From assembly GCA_902492505.1 (NCBI GenBank), contig CABULU010000001.1:1-64000 (forward strand): a stretch of DNA of 64,000 nt. Reading direction: 5' to 3'. The position numbers and the translations under genes are program-made. Origin of the DNA: an uncultured Eubacteriales bacterium. Its GTDB lineage: Bacteria; Bacillota; Clostridia; Oscillospirales; QAKW01. The first letter of the stretch is position 1; every line of letters begins with the position of its first letter. The notes beneath the pieces were generated by a model that saw only the letters and a list, made by a program, of their open reading frames with translations, did no database searches and was not told the origin of the DNA. Below are positions 1 to 8,486 of the stretch, piece after piece.

Positions 1-80
1 TTTACAATTAACGGGTCCTTTTTCCTTGATGCTGTTTAATTTTCAATGTTCTTTTGCACCCGCCTCTTTCGCGAGTGCCT
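1..80 (-). promoter_or_regulatory. rRNA operon leader (16S gene off the left edge)
   Basis: Read on the minus strand, this is the transcribed leader downstream of the promoter at 85-113. It holds a stable hairpin at 56-78 (8 paired bases with one wobble, 7-base loop), then a GAACATTGAAAATTAAACAG stretch. That resembles the boxB/boxA antitermination leader that precedes 16S rRNA in Firmicutes. No rRNA sequence itself is inside the window, so the rRNA identity is inferred from the leader and the promoter strength. Confidence 0.6.
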
Positions 81-84
81 GTAT

Positions 85-113
85 ATTCTATCATACACCT
101 CCTCCTTTGTCAA
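85..113 (-). promoter_or_regulatory. strong sigma-A promoter, probably of an rrn operon
   Basis: On the minus strand there is a perfect -35 TTGACA (113 to 108), a 17-base spacer and a -10 TAGAAT (90 to 85). It points left, away from topB, into a leader with antitermination-like signals. No open reading frame follows before the window ends, which supports a stable-RNA operon. Confidence 0.7.
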
Positions 114-211
114 CACCTTTTTTGTGTTTTTTTGAAGTATTTGTCCATATAATTATTTTTCAAAATTTCCTACATAATTATATATATTATTTTATCGGTA
201 TTTTACAGTGT

Positions 212-2317
212 TTAACTAAAATCAAATGTAATATTTCCGTCGTTTTCCAAACGTAGGGTGGCGGAGAATTCCCTGCCGTTTTTGGAAACAAAGCCTTCAA
301 TTTTAGAGGTTTTTCCCGTTGCAAGCAATAACCTAACATTGGAAAGAGAAATTATCCGCTTGCAAATCACCCCGTTTATACGGAACTTGCACCCGCTTTT
401 ATATCCCATACATCCAAAACCATATCTGCCGCGTACCACCTTTTGTCCGCAAAGAGGACAAAAGCCCGCCTCATCGCCGTAAAAGCCACTGTCGCGGTCT
501 TTTTCAGGTGAAATATCCGCCCGAGTGCAAAATACATCGGAAATTTCAGATTTTGCAAGCTCTACCGCATCGCCGACACTCATTTGACCCCGGTACACCT
601 TTTTTAACGCCTGACCGAGCTGCGACGTTTTATATTTATCCATTGAAATGTTCATTTGCATAAGTGATTCAACAAAATATTCACCGTCAGGCAGGATATA
701 ATATACATCTTTTTTAAGCTCAATATACTTGCTTCGGCACGCGTTGTCAATAATACTCGTTCTTGTTGCCTCGGTTCCCAGCTCCAATCCCTCAAACATC
801 GCACGGTATTCCTCCGCATCATCCTCACTGTCGCGCTCCGCCGCGCGGGTCTTATCTTGCCTAAAAGGATTTTTAAGAAAATTATTAAGCGTTTCTATCG
901 TATAATGCTTGGGAGGAGACGTTTCCTTTTCTTTTGGCTTAAAATCTATATTGACACGGTCTCCCTTTTCAAGTGCAGGCAACAGCTTGTCTTTTTGAGA
1001 GCTGTCATCAAATCGTGTCCAGCCCGGCTCCAAAATAACGGTGCCGCGAAGTACAAACTGCTCCAGCTCTCCCACACCGATTGTTATTTCCGTCTTTTGT
1101 GCGCAGCATTCCTCACTGCAAAAAACCGCTACGAAACGGCGGAAAACCGTCTGATATACCAGCATTTCCTCCTCCGTCAAAGCCGATTTTGACGGTATTT
1201 TATAAGTGGGCGTTAGCGCGGAATGCGATTCGATTTTTGTATCGTCAAAGATCGTTTTTCCGTCCTTAAATTCAACGGGATAGCCGAGATTTCCCACGTT
1301 TGCGATTATCTTGCGTATCTTGTCTTTCTCGGCGCACGCCAGATACTCCGAATTTGTACGCGGATAGGTCAGATATCCATGCTCGTACAGCTTCTGTACA
1401 ATTTGCAGGCTCCGCTCCATAGACATTTTGTATTTTTTCCCGAGAACATTCTGCAGCTTTGAAAGCGAATAGAGCTTGCCGGGCTTTAATGTGTCTTTAT
1501 TGGTCTTCTTATTCAGCACCGTTGCCGCTTGCGCGTTATACTGAGCGCAGGTGTCAAGCGCCTTTTTATATTCACCGTCCGAAAACTTCTTTTTGCTGAC
1601 AAGCTCTACTGCGCAGCCGTTTGTCTTTGCATTCGACCGTATACCGTAATACTTTTCGGGAACAAAGCTGCGGATTGACATATCCCGGTCATAAATTGCA
1701 CGCACTATCGGTGCGATTACTCTGCCCACGCGCAGCAGAACGCCCGTTTTAAGTGTGGCGTAGCGCGTCAGGTTAATTCCGTAAAGCCAATCGATGTATG
1801 TACGCGCAAAGCCCTCATCCGCAAGACTGTCATAATCGGACTGCGGCTTCATAGTGCAAAGAGCCTCAGAAACCGTCTGCGGAGTTTGGTCGGGCATCCA
1901 CAGTCGAAAGACCGGCTTTTCGGTTTTCAGTGCGTTTTGGATGCAAAGACGGATAATAATTTCACCCTCGCGGTCGGCGTCGCCCGCGTTGACTATCCGA
2001 TCCACATCCTCGCGATTGCAAAGCGCCTTTATCGTCGCAAACTGAGCGGCGACCCCGCTGTCTGTACTGCCGTCCGAGTTAGTGCGCAGACGAAACTTAA
2101 AGGTGTCGGGAAAGCATGGCAATCCCTCCATACTCCAGTGCGCGGGCTTGTCCCCTCCCGAATAGTCCTCAACATCATAAAGCGAGAATAAATGCCCGAA
2201 AGCCCAGGTAATTATATACTCCCTGCATTCCAAATAACCGTTTCTGCGAGAAAAATCACCGATACCCGCCGCGATGTTGCGCGCAAGGCTCGGTTTTTCC
2301 GCAATAATTAAAGTCAT
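212..2317 (-). CDS. topB: DNA topoisomerase III (type IA)
   Basis: Relaxes and decatenates single-stranded or hemicatenated DNA by nicking one strand through a tyrosine. The 701-residue protein starts with the Toprim fold (IIAEKPS, residues 4-10) and has the metal-binding DADREGE motif at 113-119. The catalytic tyrosine is in YPRTNSEY (Y318). A C-terminal zinc-ribbon-like segment carries CPLC followed by two further cysteines. The length suits the TopB family. The start has a good AAAGGA ribosome site. It lies downstream of the exonuclease gene on the same strand, separated by a terminator-like hairpin. This is a plasmid/ICE-associated as well as chromosomal family; nothing nearby suggests an ICE. 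Confidence 0.93.
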   Translation of the reverse strand: MTLIIAEKPSLARNIAAGIGDFSRRNGYLECREYIITWAFGHLFSLYDVEDYSGGDKPAHWSMEGLPCFPDTFKFRLRTNSDGSTDSGVAAQFATIKALCNREDVDRIVNAGDADREGEIIIRLCIQNALKTEKPVFRLWMPDQTPQTVSEALCTMKPQSDYDSLADEGFARTYIDWLYGINLTRYATLKTGVLLRVGRVIAPIVRAIYDRDMSIRSFVPEKYYGIRSNAKTNGCAVELVSKKKFSDGEYKKALDTCAQYNAQAATVLNKKTNKDTLKPGKLYSLSKLQNVLGKKYKMSMERSLQIVQKLYEHGYLTYPRTNSEYLACAEKDKIRKIIANVGNLGYPVEFKDGKTIFDDTKIESHSALTPTYKIPSKSALTEEEMLVYQTVFRRFVAVFCSEECCAQKTEITIGVGELEQFVLRGTVILEPGWTRFDDSSQKDKLLPALEKGDRVNIDFKPKEKETSPPKHYTIETLNNFLKNPFRQDKTRAAERDSEDDAEEYRAMFEGLELGTEATRTSIIDNACRSKYIELKKDVYYILPDGEYFVESLMQMNISMDKYKTSQLGQALKKVYRGQMSVGDAVELAKSEISDVFCTRADISPEKDRDSGFYGDEAGFCPLCGQKVVRGRYGFGCMGYKSGCKFRINGVICKRIISLSNVRLLLATGKTSKIEGFVSKNGREFSATLRLENDGNITFDFS

Positions 2318-2340
2318 TTGCTTTCCTTTCGTCTCCTTTA

Positions 2341-2374
2341 CAAAAATAAGAATCGGCTTTGCCGATTCTTATTT
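2341..2374 (-). terminator. terminator between exonuclease gene and topB
   Basis: A 14-bp perfect stem (2344-2357 with 2361-2374) overlaps the exonuclease stop codon and is followed on the minus strand by a T run. It should reduce read-through into topB. Confidence 0.75.
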
Positions 2375-3250
2375 AACCGCCGTAAGCTTTCTGTCATAGC
2401 TTGCTATCATTTCTTCGCTCGCCGCACTCACCCGCCGCGACGCGGAAAAACCGTTTCCGTCGTGAAACGCCGTTATCACAAATTTGAGCGTTCCGTGTTC
2501 GGGACAGTCTGCAATAGTCACAAGCTTTTCACGGCTGCCCACCCATTTCCCGCGCCCGAGAGAACGCGCACATAGAGGGCACACAAGCCTGCGCAGACTT
2601 TTATCGCCCATTGCCGAACGCAAATCGGAAAAGCCTTCAAAGACCTCCCGCTTTCTACCAAGCTCTATAAGCCGTATCAATCCGTCATATCTCTCGATGC
2701 CTTCCGCAAGGTCCATCCGCACAGCGATTTTTGCGGTATTTATTGCATCAAAAAGCGCATTGTGCGACGGATGCCGCTGCTCGATATTCAAAATTTCCAT
2801 CGCGCCCGACAGAGACCACTGACGATTGCTGTGGGTCACCTGGTGATTAAAAATAAGCTGTAAATCATAGCTTTTAGGGAGGGAGACACAGCTCATTCCG
2901 TGAGCGCACAGGTTATCTTTCAGCATAGGTATATCGTCCCTGCCCCAGGTCATAAAGCAAAACTCACTGCCGCAGAATTCCAAAAATTTTCCGAATGCGC
3001 TTTCAAAATGCATACATCCGCGCAGCGCACCTTCGGTAATGCCGGTAATACGCTTGACATTACTGTTCATTTTCTTATAAAATACCGGTTCTATATTTAT
3101 AGAAAAGCTATCGCATACGTCAAAATTATTATCAAGCTTAACAGCGCCTATTTGTATAACCTCACCCGTAAGCAGACTGCCGCGAACCTTCATACGACCG
3201 CCGCTGTATGCGGGCTGATTCCATTCCATGTCAAAAATTATGTAATTCAC
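2369..3250 (-). CDS. DEDDh-type 3'-5' exonuclease with C-terminal zinc-ribbon-like region
   Basis: Predicted exonuclease of the RNase T/DnaQ superfamily, acting on single-stranded nucleic acid ends. Motif ExoI is visible as FDMEW (D7, E9), ExoII acidic residues at RDD (D105/D106), and ExoIII as H163-x4-D168 in SHNALFD. The domain covers residues 1 to about 190. A C-terminal region carries CPLC (about 220) and a later CPEH pair, so a small zinc-binding module is likely. The start codon is GTG with no convincing ribosome site. The family overlaps KapD/sporulation-inhibitor exonucleases; the substrate cannot be told from sequence. Confidence 0.8.
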   Translation of the reverse strand: MNYIIFDMEWNQPAYSGGRMKVRGSLLTGEVIQIGAVKLDNNFDVCDSFSINIEPVFYKKMNSNVKRITGITEGALRGCMHFESAFGKFLEFCGSEFCFMTWGRDDIPMLKDNLCAHGMSCVSLPKSYDLQLIFNHQVTHSNRQWSLSGAMEILNIEQRHPSHNALFDAINTAKIAVRMDLAEGIERYDGLIRLIELGRKREVFEGFSDLRSAMGDKSLRRLVCPLCARSLGRGKWVGSREKLVTIADCPEHGTLKFVITAFHDGNGFSASRRVSAASEEMIASYDRKLTAVK

Positions 3251-3396
3251 AGTACCATTCTTTCATGATTTTTTGCCGCGCAGATATGCGGCATAGCAGC
3301 ATATTTTATATTATAACATATTATATTTAAAAAATAAATACCATAAATTTTTCCGCAAATCCGCAGCTTTGTGATAAATATGTAAGTAAAATTATA

Positions 3397-3425
3397 TTGA
3401 AAACACGACATGTATATGATAAAAT
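3397..3425 (+). promoter_or_regulatory. sigma-A promoter of TM2-DUF2752-asnA operon
   Basis: TTGAAA (3397-3402), 17-base spacer, TAAAAT (3420-3425), about 40 bases before the first gene. The second TM2 gene has a very similar promoter. Confidence 0.7.
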
Positions 3426-3467
3426 ATCTATATAAATTAAATGCAGTATTAAAAGGAGTGCTTTTAT

Positions 3468-3887
3468 ATGTCGTATTGCAGAAACTGCGGCGGAGAGCTT
3501 TCTGAAAAATTTACCGTCTGTCCCAGATGCGCCGCGCTGCGCGGCACGGGCGTTAATTTCTGCCCGAACTGCGGCGCACCGACAGGCCCTGCAATGATGA
3601 TGTGTCCGCAGTGCAAAGCGACGTTTAAAAATATTGATGCAAATACCGGCATTCCTTCTACCAAATCCAAAACGGCGGCGGGACTATTAGGTATTTTCTT
3701 GGGCGCTTTCGGCGTGCATAATTTTTATCTTGGATATACCGCCAAGGCTGTTGTACAGCTTGTCATTACGCTTCTCACATGCTGTATGTGCGCACCTGTT
3801 GCGGGAATCTGGGGACTTGTAGAGGGTATACTCATCCTCTGCGGCAACATCTCGCTTGACGGGAAGGGTTACCCGCTTTGCGACTGA
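3468..3887 (+). CDS. zinc-ribbon TM2-domain membrane protein
   Basis: A 139-residue protein of unknown function. The N-terminus has two zinc-ribbon-like units (CRNC with CPRC, and CPNC with CPQC) within residues 1-50. The C-terminus is a TM2 domain of two membrane helices with the characteristic GxFGVHNFYLGY motif, then GIWGLVEGILIL. It is a close relative of the protein at 13923-14339. It is the first gene of an operon with a DUF2752 protein and asnA. TM2 proteins of this size are common in Clostridia; a role as a membrane-bound metal or protein binder is only a guess. Confidence 0.8.
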   Translation: MSYCRNCGGELSEKFTVCPRCAALRGTGVNFCPNCGAPTGPAMMMCPQCKATFKNIDANTGIPSTKSKTAAGLLGIFLGAFGVHNFYLGYTAKAVVQLVITLLTCCMCAPVAGIWGLVEGILILCGNISLDGKGYPLCD

Positions 3888-4249
3888 TAAACTTTTGTCG
3901 CAGCTATTTAAAGGAGATTCTGTTTTCCGCACTTTTGGCGCTGGGCGTCGCTGTCATGTATTTTGCGGATATCGACTGCTTTTTTAAATCAGTGACGGGA
4001 ATCGGCTGCATCACCTGCGGAATTACCCGCGCATATCTCAGCCTGCTGTCGGGAGATATTTCTGCGGCATTTTACTATCATCCGCTGTTTTGGCTGATAG
4101 TGCCGCTGTATCTTGTTTTATTCTTCCGCAGAAAATTTTCACAGCGCTTTGTGCTGATATTTTCTTTTGCGGCAATCACCGCCTTTACAGCAGTGTATGT
4201 AGCACGACTGTTTTTCATCCCGAACTCACTAATCTACATAGGACATTAA
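3878..4249 (+). CDS. DUF2752 membrane protein
   Basis: A 123-residue integral membrane protein with about three hydrophobic segments. It carries the DUF2752 signature GIGCITCGITRA followed by LLSGDISAAFYYHPLFW. The start is a TTG that overlaps the end of the TM2 gene by 10 bases, so the two are probably translationally coupled. DUF2752 and TM2 genes often occur together in Clostridia. Function unknown. Confidence 0.78.
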   Translation: MRLINFCRSYLKEILFSALLALGVAVMYFADIDCFFKSVTGIGCITCGITRAYLSLLSGDISAAFYYHPLFWLIVPLYLVLFFRRKFSQRFVLIFSFAAITAFTAVYVARLFFIPNSLIYIGH

Positions 4250-4267
4250 ATTTAAGAAGGAACATAT

Positions 4268-5275
4268 ATGAGAAACCTTGTAATACCAGAAAACTACCGT
4301 CCCGTGCTGGACATTTCGGAAACACAGCGCGCAATCAAAACAGTAAAGGATACCTTTGAGCGCGTGCTTTCAAACGCGCTCAATTTAGAGCGTGTGACAG
4401 CGCCTGTAATAGTGCGTGCAAACAGCGGTATCAACGACGATCTGAACGGTGTTGAACGCAAAGTACACTTTACCATGAAGGAGATAGGCGGAGAGGCGGA
4501 GGTTGTCCAGTCGCTTGCAAAATGGAAGCGCATGGCACTGATGCGCTACGGATTTAAAGAAGGCAGCGGACTTTACACAGATATGAGCGCGCTGCGCCGC
4601 GACGACGACGCGGATAACCTGCACTCCATTTACGTCGATCAGTGGGATTGGGAGAAAGTTATAACCGCAAACGAACGCACGCTTGATTTTTTGAAGCAAA
4701 CAGTCATCTCTATTGTCCGTGCCGTTTGCGCGACGCATCTTACGGTAAAGGCAAGCTACCCCGAGCTCAAATTTATGACCTGTGAGACGCCGTTTTTCAT
4801 CACCTCCCAGGAGCTGGAGGACTTGTACCCGCAGCTTACGCCACATGAGAGGGAAAACGAAATAACACGACAGAAAAAAACCGTTTTTATCATGCAGATA
4901 GGCGACACGCTCAAAAGCGGAGCGCGCCACGACGGGCGCGCTCCCGATTATGACGACTGGCGTCTGAACGGTGACCTTCTGATGTGGAGCGATGTTTTGA
5001 ATCGAGCAATAGAGCTCAGCTCCATGGGAATCAGAGTTGATGAACGTTCGCTTACAGAGCAGCTGAAAAAATCCGGCTGCGAGGACAGAATGAAGTATGA
5101 ATATCATCAAATGATTGCTAACGGCACGCTGCCGCTGACAATCGGCGGCGGTATCGGGCAGTCGCGTCTTTGTATGCTGATACTTGAAAAGGCACACATA
5201 GGAGAGGTTCAGTCTTCAGTGTGGTCGGAGGACATGGAACGGCAATGCTGCGGCGGCGGTATTGTTCTGCTGTAA
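4268..5275 (+). CDS. asnA: aspartate-ammonia ligase (asparagine synthetase A)
   Basis: ATP-dependent, ammonia-using synthesis of asparagine from aspartate; cytoplasmic, class II aminoacyl-tRNA-synthetase-like fold. The 335-residue length matches AsnA. Recognisable blocks include VHFTMKEIGGEAEVVQSLAKWKR, cited here by its core AEVVQSLAKWKR, then YTDMSALRRDDD, YVDQWDWEK and the terminal GGGIGQSRLCML motif-3 region. It is 18 bases after DUF2752 and preceded by an AAGGA site. A strong terminator follows. No T-box leader is visible upstream of the operon. Confidence 0.95.
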   Translation: MRNLVIPENYRPVLDISETQRAIKTVKDTFERVLSNALNLERVTAPVIVRANSGINDDLNGVERKVHFTMKEIGGEAEVVQSLAKWKRMALMRYGFKEGSGLYTDMSALRRDDDADNLHSIYVDQWDWEKVITANERTLDFLKQTVISIVRAVCATHLTVKASYPELKFMTCETPFFITSQELEDLYPQLTPHERENEITRQKKTVFIMQIGDTLKSGARHDGRAPDYDDWRLNGDLLMWSDVLNRAIELSSMGIRVDERSLTEQLKKSGCEDRMKYEYHQMIANGTLPLTIGGGIGQSRLCMLILEKAHIGEVQSSVWSEDMERQCCGGGIVLL

Positions 5276-5292
5276 ATTCCATTACCAAAAGT

Positions 5293-5330
5293 AAAAAACA
5301 GAGCAAATTATACGCTCTGTTTTTATTTTT
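5293..5330. terminator. bidirectional terminator asnA / alarmone synthetase
   Basis: Stem ACAGAGC (5298-5304) with GCTCTGT (5314-5320), flanked by A and T runs that extend the helix, and T-rich sequence on both strands. It sits between two convergent genes. Confidence 0.85.
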
Positions 5331-5341
5331 TATTTATAGAG

Positions 5342-6022
5342 TTATTTACCGTTAATAATATCACGCACCGACTGCATACGTATATCAAGTGCCGCGCTTA
5401 TTCTGGCGCATTCGCTCAGCTCCCTGGAAGTAGAGCGCAACAGCTGCAGGCTCAGGTTCTTTTTATATCTGAGCTGATGTTCAAGGTTTGCCCAAAATTC
5501 CATGGCTATGGTGCGCAGCTGTACCTCAACTTTAACGCTGCGCTTTCCGTTTTCCAAAAATATCGGCACCTCTACTATAAGGTGCAGACTGCGATACCCG
5601 TTTTCCTTTGGATTTTTTATATAATCTTTTATACGCACAAGAGTTATGTCATCCTGGCTGACAAGACAGTCCGCCAGCATATAAATATCGTCTATAAAAG
5701 AACAGATAATTCTGACTCCTGCAACATCAAACAGATTTTGTTCAATAGCCTCAGCGGTCATCGGCAGATTTTTCCGCCGGAGCTTTTCCGACATACTGTC
5801 AATGGTCTTAAGTCTCGAACTTATGCTGTCGATAGGATTGCGCTCTATGCTAAGCTTAAACCGCTCATTGAGCACTTTAAATTTTGTCTCCACCTCCATA
5901 ATCGCGCACTGATAATAGGTCATAAGCTCCCTTACATCGTTTAAACTACGCGTCACTTCCATAACGTCCGATTCACTCAGCGTATTTTTGAGTTTTTCTT
6001 TAACTTTGTTTATTTCTGTCAT
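5342..6022 (-). CDS. relQ: small alarmone synthetase, RelQ/SAS1-like GTP pyrophosphokinase
   Basis: Makes (p)ppGpp from ATP and GTP/GDP during stress. The synthetase domain is recognisable by DVAGVRIICSF, RIKDYIKNPKENGYRSLH and VEVQLRT. There is no HD hydrolase, TGS or ACT domain, so this is a stand-alone synthetase of about 226 residues. The chosen ATG at 6022 has GGAG at the right distance. An alternative ATG at 6040 overlaps the preceding stop as ATGA and would add six residues. It follows the DUF3810 gene directly, implying co-expression. Confidence 0.88.
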   Translation of the reverse strand: MTEINKVKEKLKNTLSESDVMEVTRSLNDVRELMTYYQCAIMEVETKFKVLNERFKLSIERNPIDSISSRLKTIDSMSEKLRRKNLPMTAEAIEQNLFDVAGVRIICSFIDDIYMLADCLVSQDDITLVRIKDYIKNPKENGYRSLHLIVEVPIFLENGKRSVKVEVQLRTIAMEFWANLEHQLRYKKNLSLQLLRSTSRELSECARISAALDIRMQSVRDIINGK

Positions 6023-6036
6023 TTTTATCTCCGAAA

Positions 6037-7164
6037 TCATTTATTTTCAGCACCGAGCGTGCGTCTGTAAGCGAGCAGCAAATCCACCATTTCGCCGTAG
6101 CTTTTCATGCCGCTTTGCTGATTATTGGCATTTAAGTAGCTGTCATACACCTTATTTGAAATATCTGCCGTTACCGTCTTACGATACGGCTCCCAGTATT
6201 CATCCTCAAATACAAGGTCCCGCATAACGCCGTCCGACACATTCTGAGCAACTAAAGAAGCAAGCTCCTTATCCGCCTTGGACAACTGAGGATAGCAGTA
6301 TGAAAACGCCATCATGGCGCCGCTGTACTTAAAATCGTCCCGCGGCGACTCCATACAGGCAAGATATCCTAAAAAGTTGGCTTCATTCTCCCGCATAAAT
6401 CCGCGAAAATGCGTCAGCTCATGGCACATTGTAGCCGGAATAGAAAACTCCGGCACATCCACATTTATATTGGACTCAAAAGTGTACGGAATATAAATCC
6501 CAGTCGTCATTACAGCCGAAAACAGCTTTGACGTGACAAGAGGCTTGTTTCGTATGTCTGCCGCTTTCAGAAAGGAATACTTATCCGACAGACTGCGGTA
6601 TGCTTCACGCGCGCTCTTTGAGGTCTCATACCTGTTTTTGTCCGAAAGCACACTGACTCCATTTTCATCCTCCTCAAGCCTTTCACGATAATAGTTTATA
6701 TCATCCGCAAGCGACTTTGTAAGCTCGTACAGCTCCTCCACCGAGCTCTCGCGCACAGAAAGACCGAGATAATGAGACGCCTCAAAACGATAATAATTAA
6801 GACCCATACAGATCTGGAACGCAAACAGTGCGACGGACACAGCACACAGCGCATTGATAAAAAGCTTATAAAGTCTGTGTTTAATCGATTCAGGGTTCTT
6901 CACTATTCCGATTATTACACGCACAATATAAAACACCAAAAGCCCTAAAACGACTGCCGCCAAAAGCTCGGTGACAGAAAAAGGCAGAAGTGATGTCAGC
7001 GTGCCGACGGCAGCAGACAGCGGCTTGTAAATAAAACGCACAAAAAAATGCTCCACCCACCTGTTGTCGAGTCGCGCCAAAGCCACCAAAACAAAGGACA
7101 GCGGAAGCAGCACGAGTATATACATCCTCTTAAATTGAAATATCCTTAAAACAAGCTTTTTCAT
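6037..7164 (-). CDS. DUF3810 membrane protein with zinc-protease-like HExxH motif
   Basis: A 375-residue protein with about three N-terminal membrane helices (around residues 10-30, 50-70 and 85-115) and a large extracytoplasmic region. The region carries CHELTHFRGF followed by ENEANFLGY. The HExxH plus a downstream glutamate is the arrangement of a zincin metallopeptidase, and is typical of DUF3810. Substrate unknown. ATG at 7164 is preceded by AGAGG; a GTG two codons upstream is less likely. It is translationally linked to the alarmone synthetase downstream. Confidence 0.78.
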   Translation of the reverse strand: MKKLVLRIFQFKRMYILVLLPLSFVLVALARLDNRWVEHFFVRFIYKPLSAAVGTLTSLLPFSVTELLAAVVLGLLVFYIVRVIIGIVKNPESIKHRLYKLFINALCAVSVALFAFQICMGLNYYRFEASHYLGLSVRESSVEELYELTKSLADDINYYRERLEEDENGVSVLSDKNRYETSKSAREAYRSLSDKYSFLKAADIRNKPLVTSKLFSAVMTTGIYIPYTFESNINVDVPEFSIPATMCHELTHFRGFMRENEANFLGYLACMESPRDDFKYSGAMMAFSYCYPQLSKADKELASLVAQNVSDGVMRDLVFEDEYWEPYRKTVTADISNKVYDSYLNANNQQSGMKSYGEMVDLLLAYRRTLGAENK

Positions 7165-7308
7165 GAGCACCTCTTAGAGTTTATACACAAATTATAGCAA
7201 AAACTTTTACAAAATACAATTAATAAGTTATGAACACTGTATTGCGTAAGAGTGCATACAATAAACCGAGGGGTATTTTGCCTAAAAAAAAACAAGGAGC
7301 TAAATAGT

Positions 7309-8022
7309 ATGGATACTTACGGAATGCCGCACGTCGGTCAAAGCGCACCCGCTTTTACCGCAAGAAGTACCGGCGGCGTTGTCAATTTCCCGGAAAATTA
7401 CGGAGGAAGATGGGTGCTGCTATATATTTACATCGGTGATTTCATGCCCTGCTGTACATCGGATATTCTCGCGCTGAGTAAAGCCGCGCCGCGGTTTCAG
7501 TCATACAACACCGAGATTATCGCAGCTTCGCCCGATTCGGTGGCGGCTCATATTGCATGGCTGCTGTCGCTGAGAAACATGAACAAGGGCAGTGATATAA
7601 ATTTAGAGCTTATTTCAGACAGGGATCTGAATATTTCCTCCAAATACGCCGTTAACAATGTCGGAGAGGACATGGGCAAGCTGGAAAAGGCGGTTGTAAT
7701 CATCGACCAAACCGGGGTAGTTCAAGCCGTTCACACATTTCCTCATGCAACCGGCATAAATATTACAGAGCTGGAACGCCAGCTGCTTGCGCTGCAAACG
7801 GCACGTTACCAGTTTGCCATGACGCCGAGCGGCTGGACGCCGGGCGACGAGATACTTGAGTATCCGCCGCAGACCGTGTCCTCCGCCGGCAAGAATGTAA
7901 CGGAGCGCACGGCGGCGGGCGGCAGGTGCGTGGACTGGTACCTTTGCTACCGCCAGGACTCGGGACTTCGCAAGCCCTCCCCCACCTCCCAGGTGGAAGC
8001 TCAAATGCCGAACGTACAGTAA
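7309..8022 (+). CDS. peroxiredoxin-like (AhpC/TSA, Prx6-type) protein with altered active site
   Basis: A thioredoxin-fold protein of 237 residues. Overall layout matches the Prx6/archaeal-type group: SAPAF near residue 14, SPDSVAAHIAWL, ISDRDLNISSKY, and the C-terminal arm with TPSGWTPGDEIL and a CVDWYLCYR segment. The peroxidatic cysteine should be C49 in GDFMPCCT, but the invariant PxxxT/SxxC pattern is replaced: Ile at the Pro position and Met at the Thr/Ser position, with an extra C48. Peroxidase activity is therefore uncertain. ATG at 7309 is preceded by AAGGAGC; an upstream in-frame extension lacks a ribosome site. Confidence 0.8.
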   Translation: MDTYGMPHVGQSAPAFTARSTGGVVNFPENYGGRWVLLYIYIGDFMPCCTSDILALSKAAPRFQSYNTEIIAASPDSVAAHIAWLLSLRNMNKGSDINLELISDRDLNISSKYAVNNVGEDMGKLEKAVVIIDQTGVVQAVHTFPHATGINITELERQLLALQTARYQFAMTPSGWTPGDEILEYPPQTVSSAGKNVTERTAAGGRCVDWYLCYRQDSGLRKPSPTSQVEAQMPNVQ

Positions 8023-8037
8023 AGTTTTCAAAACTTA

Positions 8038-8070
8038 AAAATACGGACCGTAAAATGGTCCGTATTTTTT
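8038..8070 (+). terminator. terminator of peroxiredoxin-like gene
   Basis: Twelve-bp perfect stem (8038-8049 with 8057-8068) ending in a T run. It overlaps the stop codon of the convergent small membrane protein gene. Confidence 0.85.
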
Positions 8071-8347
8071 ATCCCGATATCAAAATATAAACAAGCGCCA
8101 GCACAAGAGGTATATCGGTATCGCTGCTATCACTTATGAGCAAAAAAATTATTCCGAGCAAAAGCAGCTCGTCTCTGCCCACGGATGACAACGAAAATAA
8201 CCCGTGCCGTTTCTGTTTTTCAGGCATTTGCACCGTGTTGGGACACACCGCCGCCTCATCACGGCGCGGTCCGTCGGGCGGGGTTTCGGGCGGAAACTCC
8301 CGCTCGCCTTTGTGCAGCACCTTATAAAGCTGTCCGTCGGTTTGCAT
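8069..8347 (-). CDS. small membrane protein of unknown function
   Basis: 92 residues: a hydrophilic, Pro/Glu-rich N-terminal two thirds, then one or two hydrophobic segments (LLLLGIIFLLI and IPLVLALVYILI) separated by a DSSDTD turn. The arrangement resembles short hypothetical proteins seen repeatedly in Clostridia, but I cannot name a family. It is the last gene of a three-gene minus-strand operon with the genes at 8487-9209 and 9219-9494, about 140 bases downstream of the second. Confidence 0.55.
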   Translation of the reverse strand: MQTDGQLYKVLHKGEREFPPETPPDGPRRDEAAVCPNTVQMPEKQKRHGLFSLSSVGRDELLLLGIIFLLISDSSDTDIPLVLALVYILISG

Positions 8348-8486
8348 TTAAGTCTCCATTCTGCCGCCGTAATGTCGGCACAGACGCAATCTTATTTTCG
8401 AAATTCCCCCGCAAGCGGCGGCGGGTATGCCTGCCTGTGCCGCAGAACGCGGCGGGCGTTAATACAGCCGGCAATAATGCAAAAAA

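Noticed and set aside
3251..3467. T-box leader for the asnA operon
   Set aside because: No T-box sequence or long leader; a plain promoter lies about 40 bases before the first gene.
4385..5197. 270-codon frame opposite asnA
   Set aside because: asnA is unmistakable on the other strand; the antisense frame has no recognisable domain.
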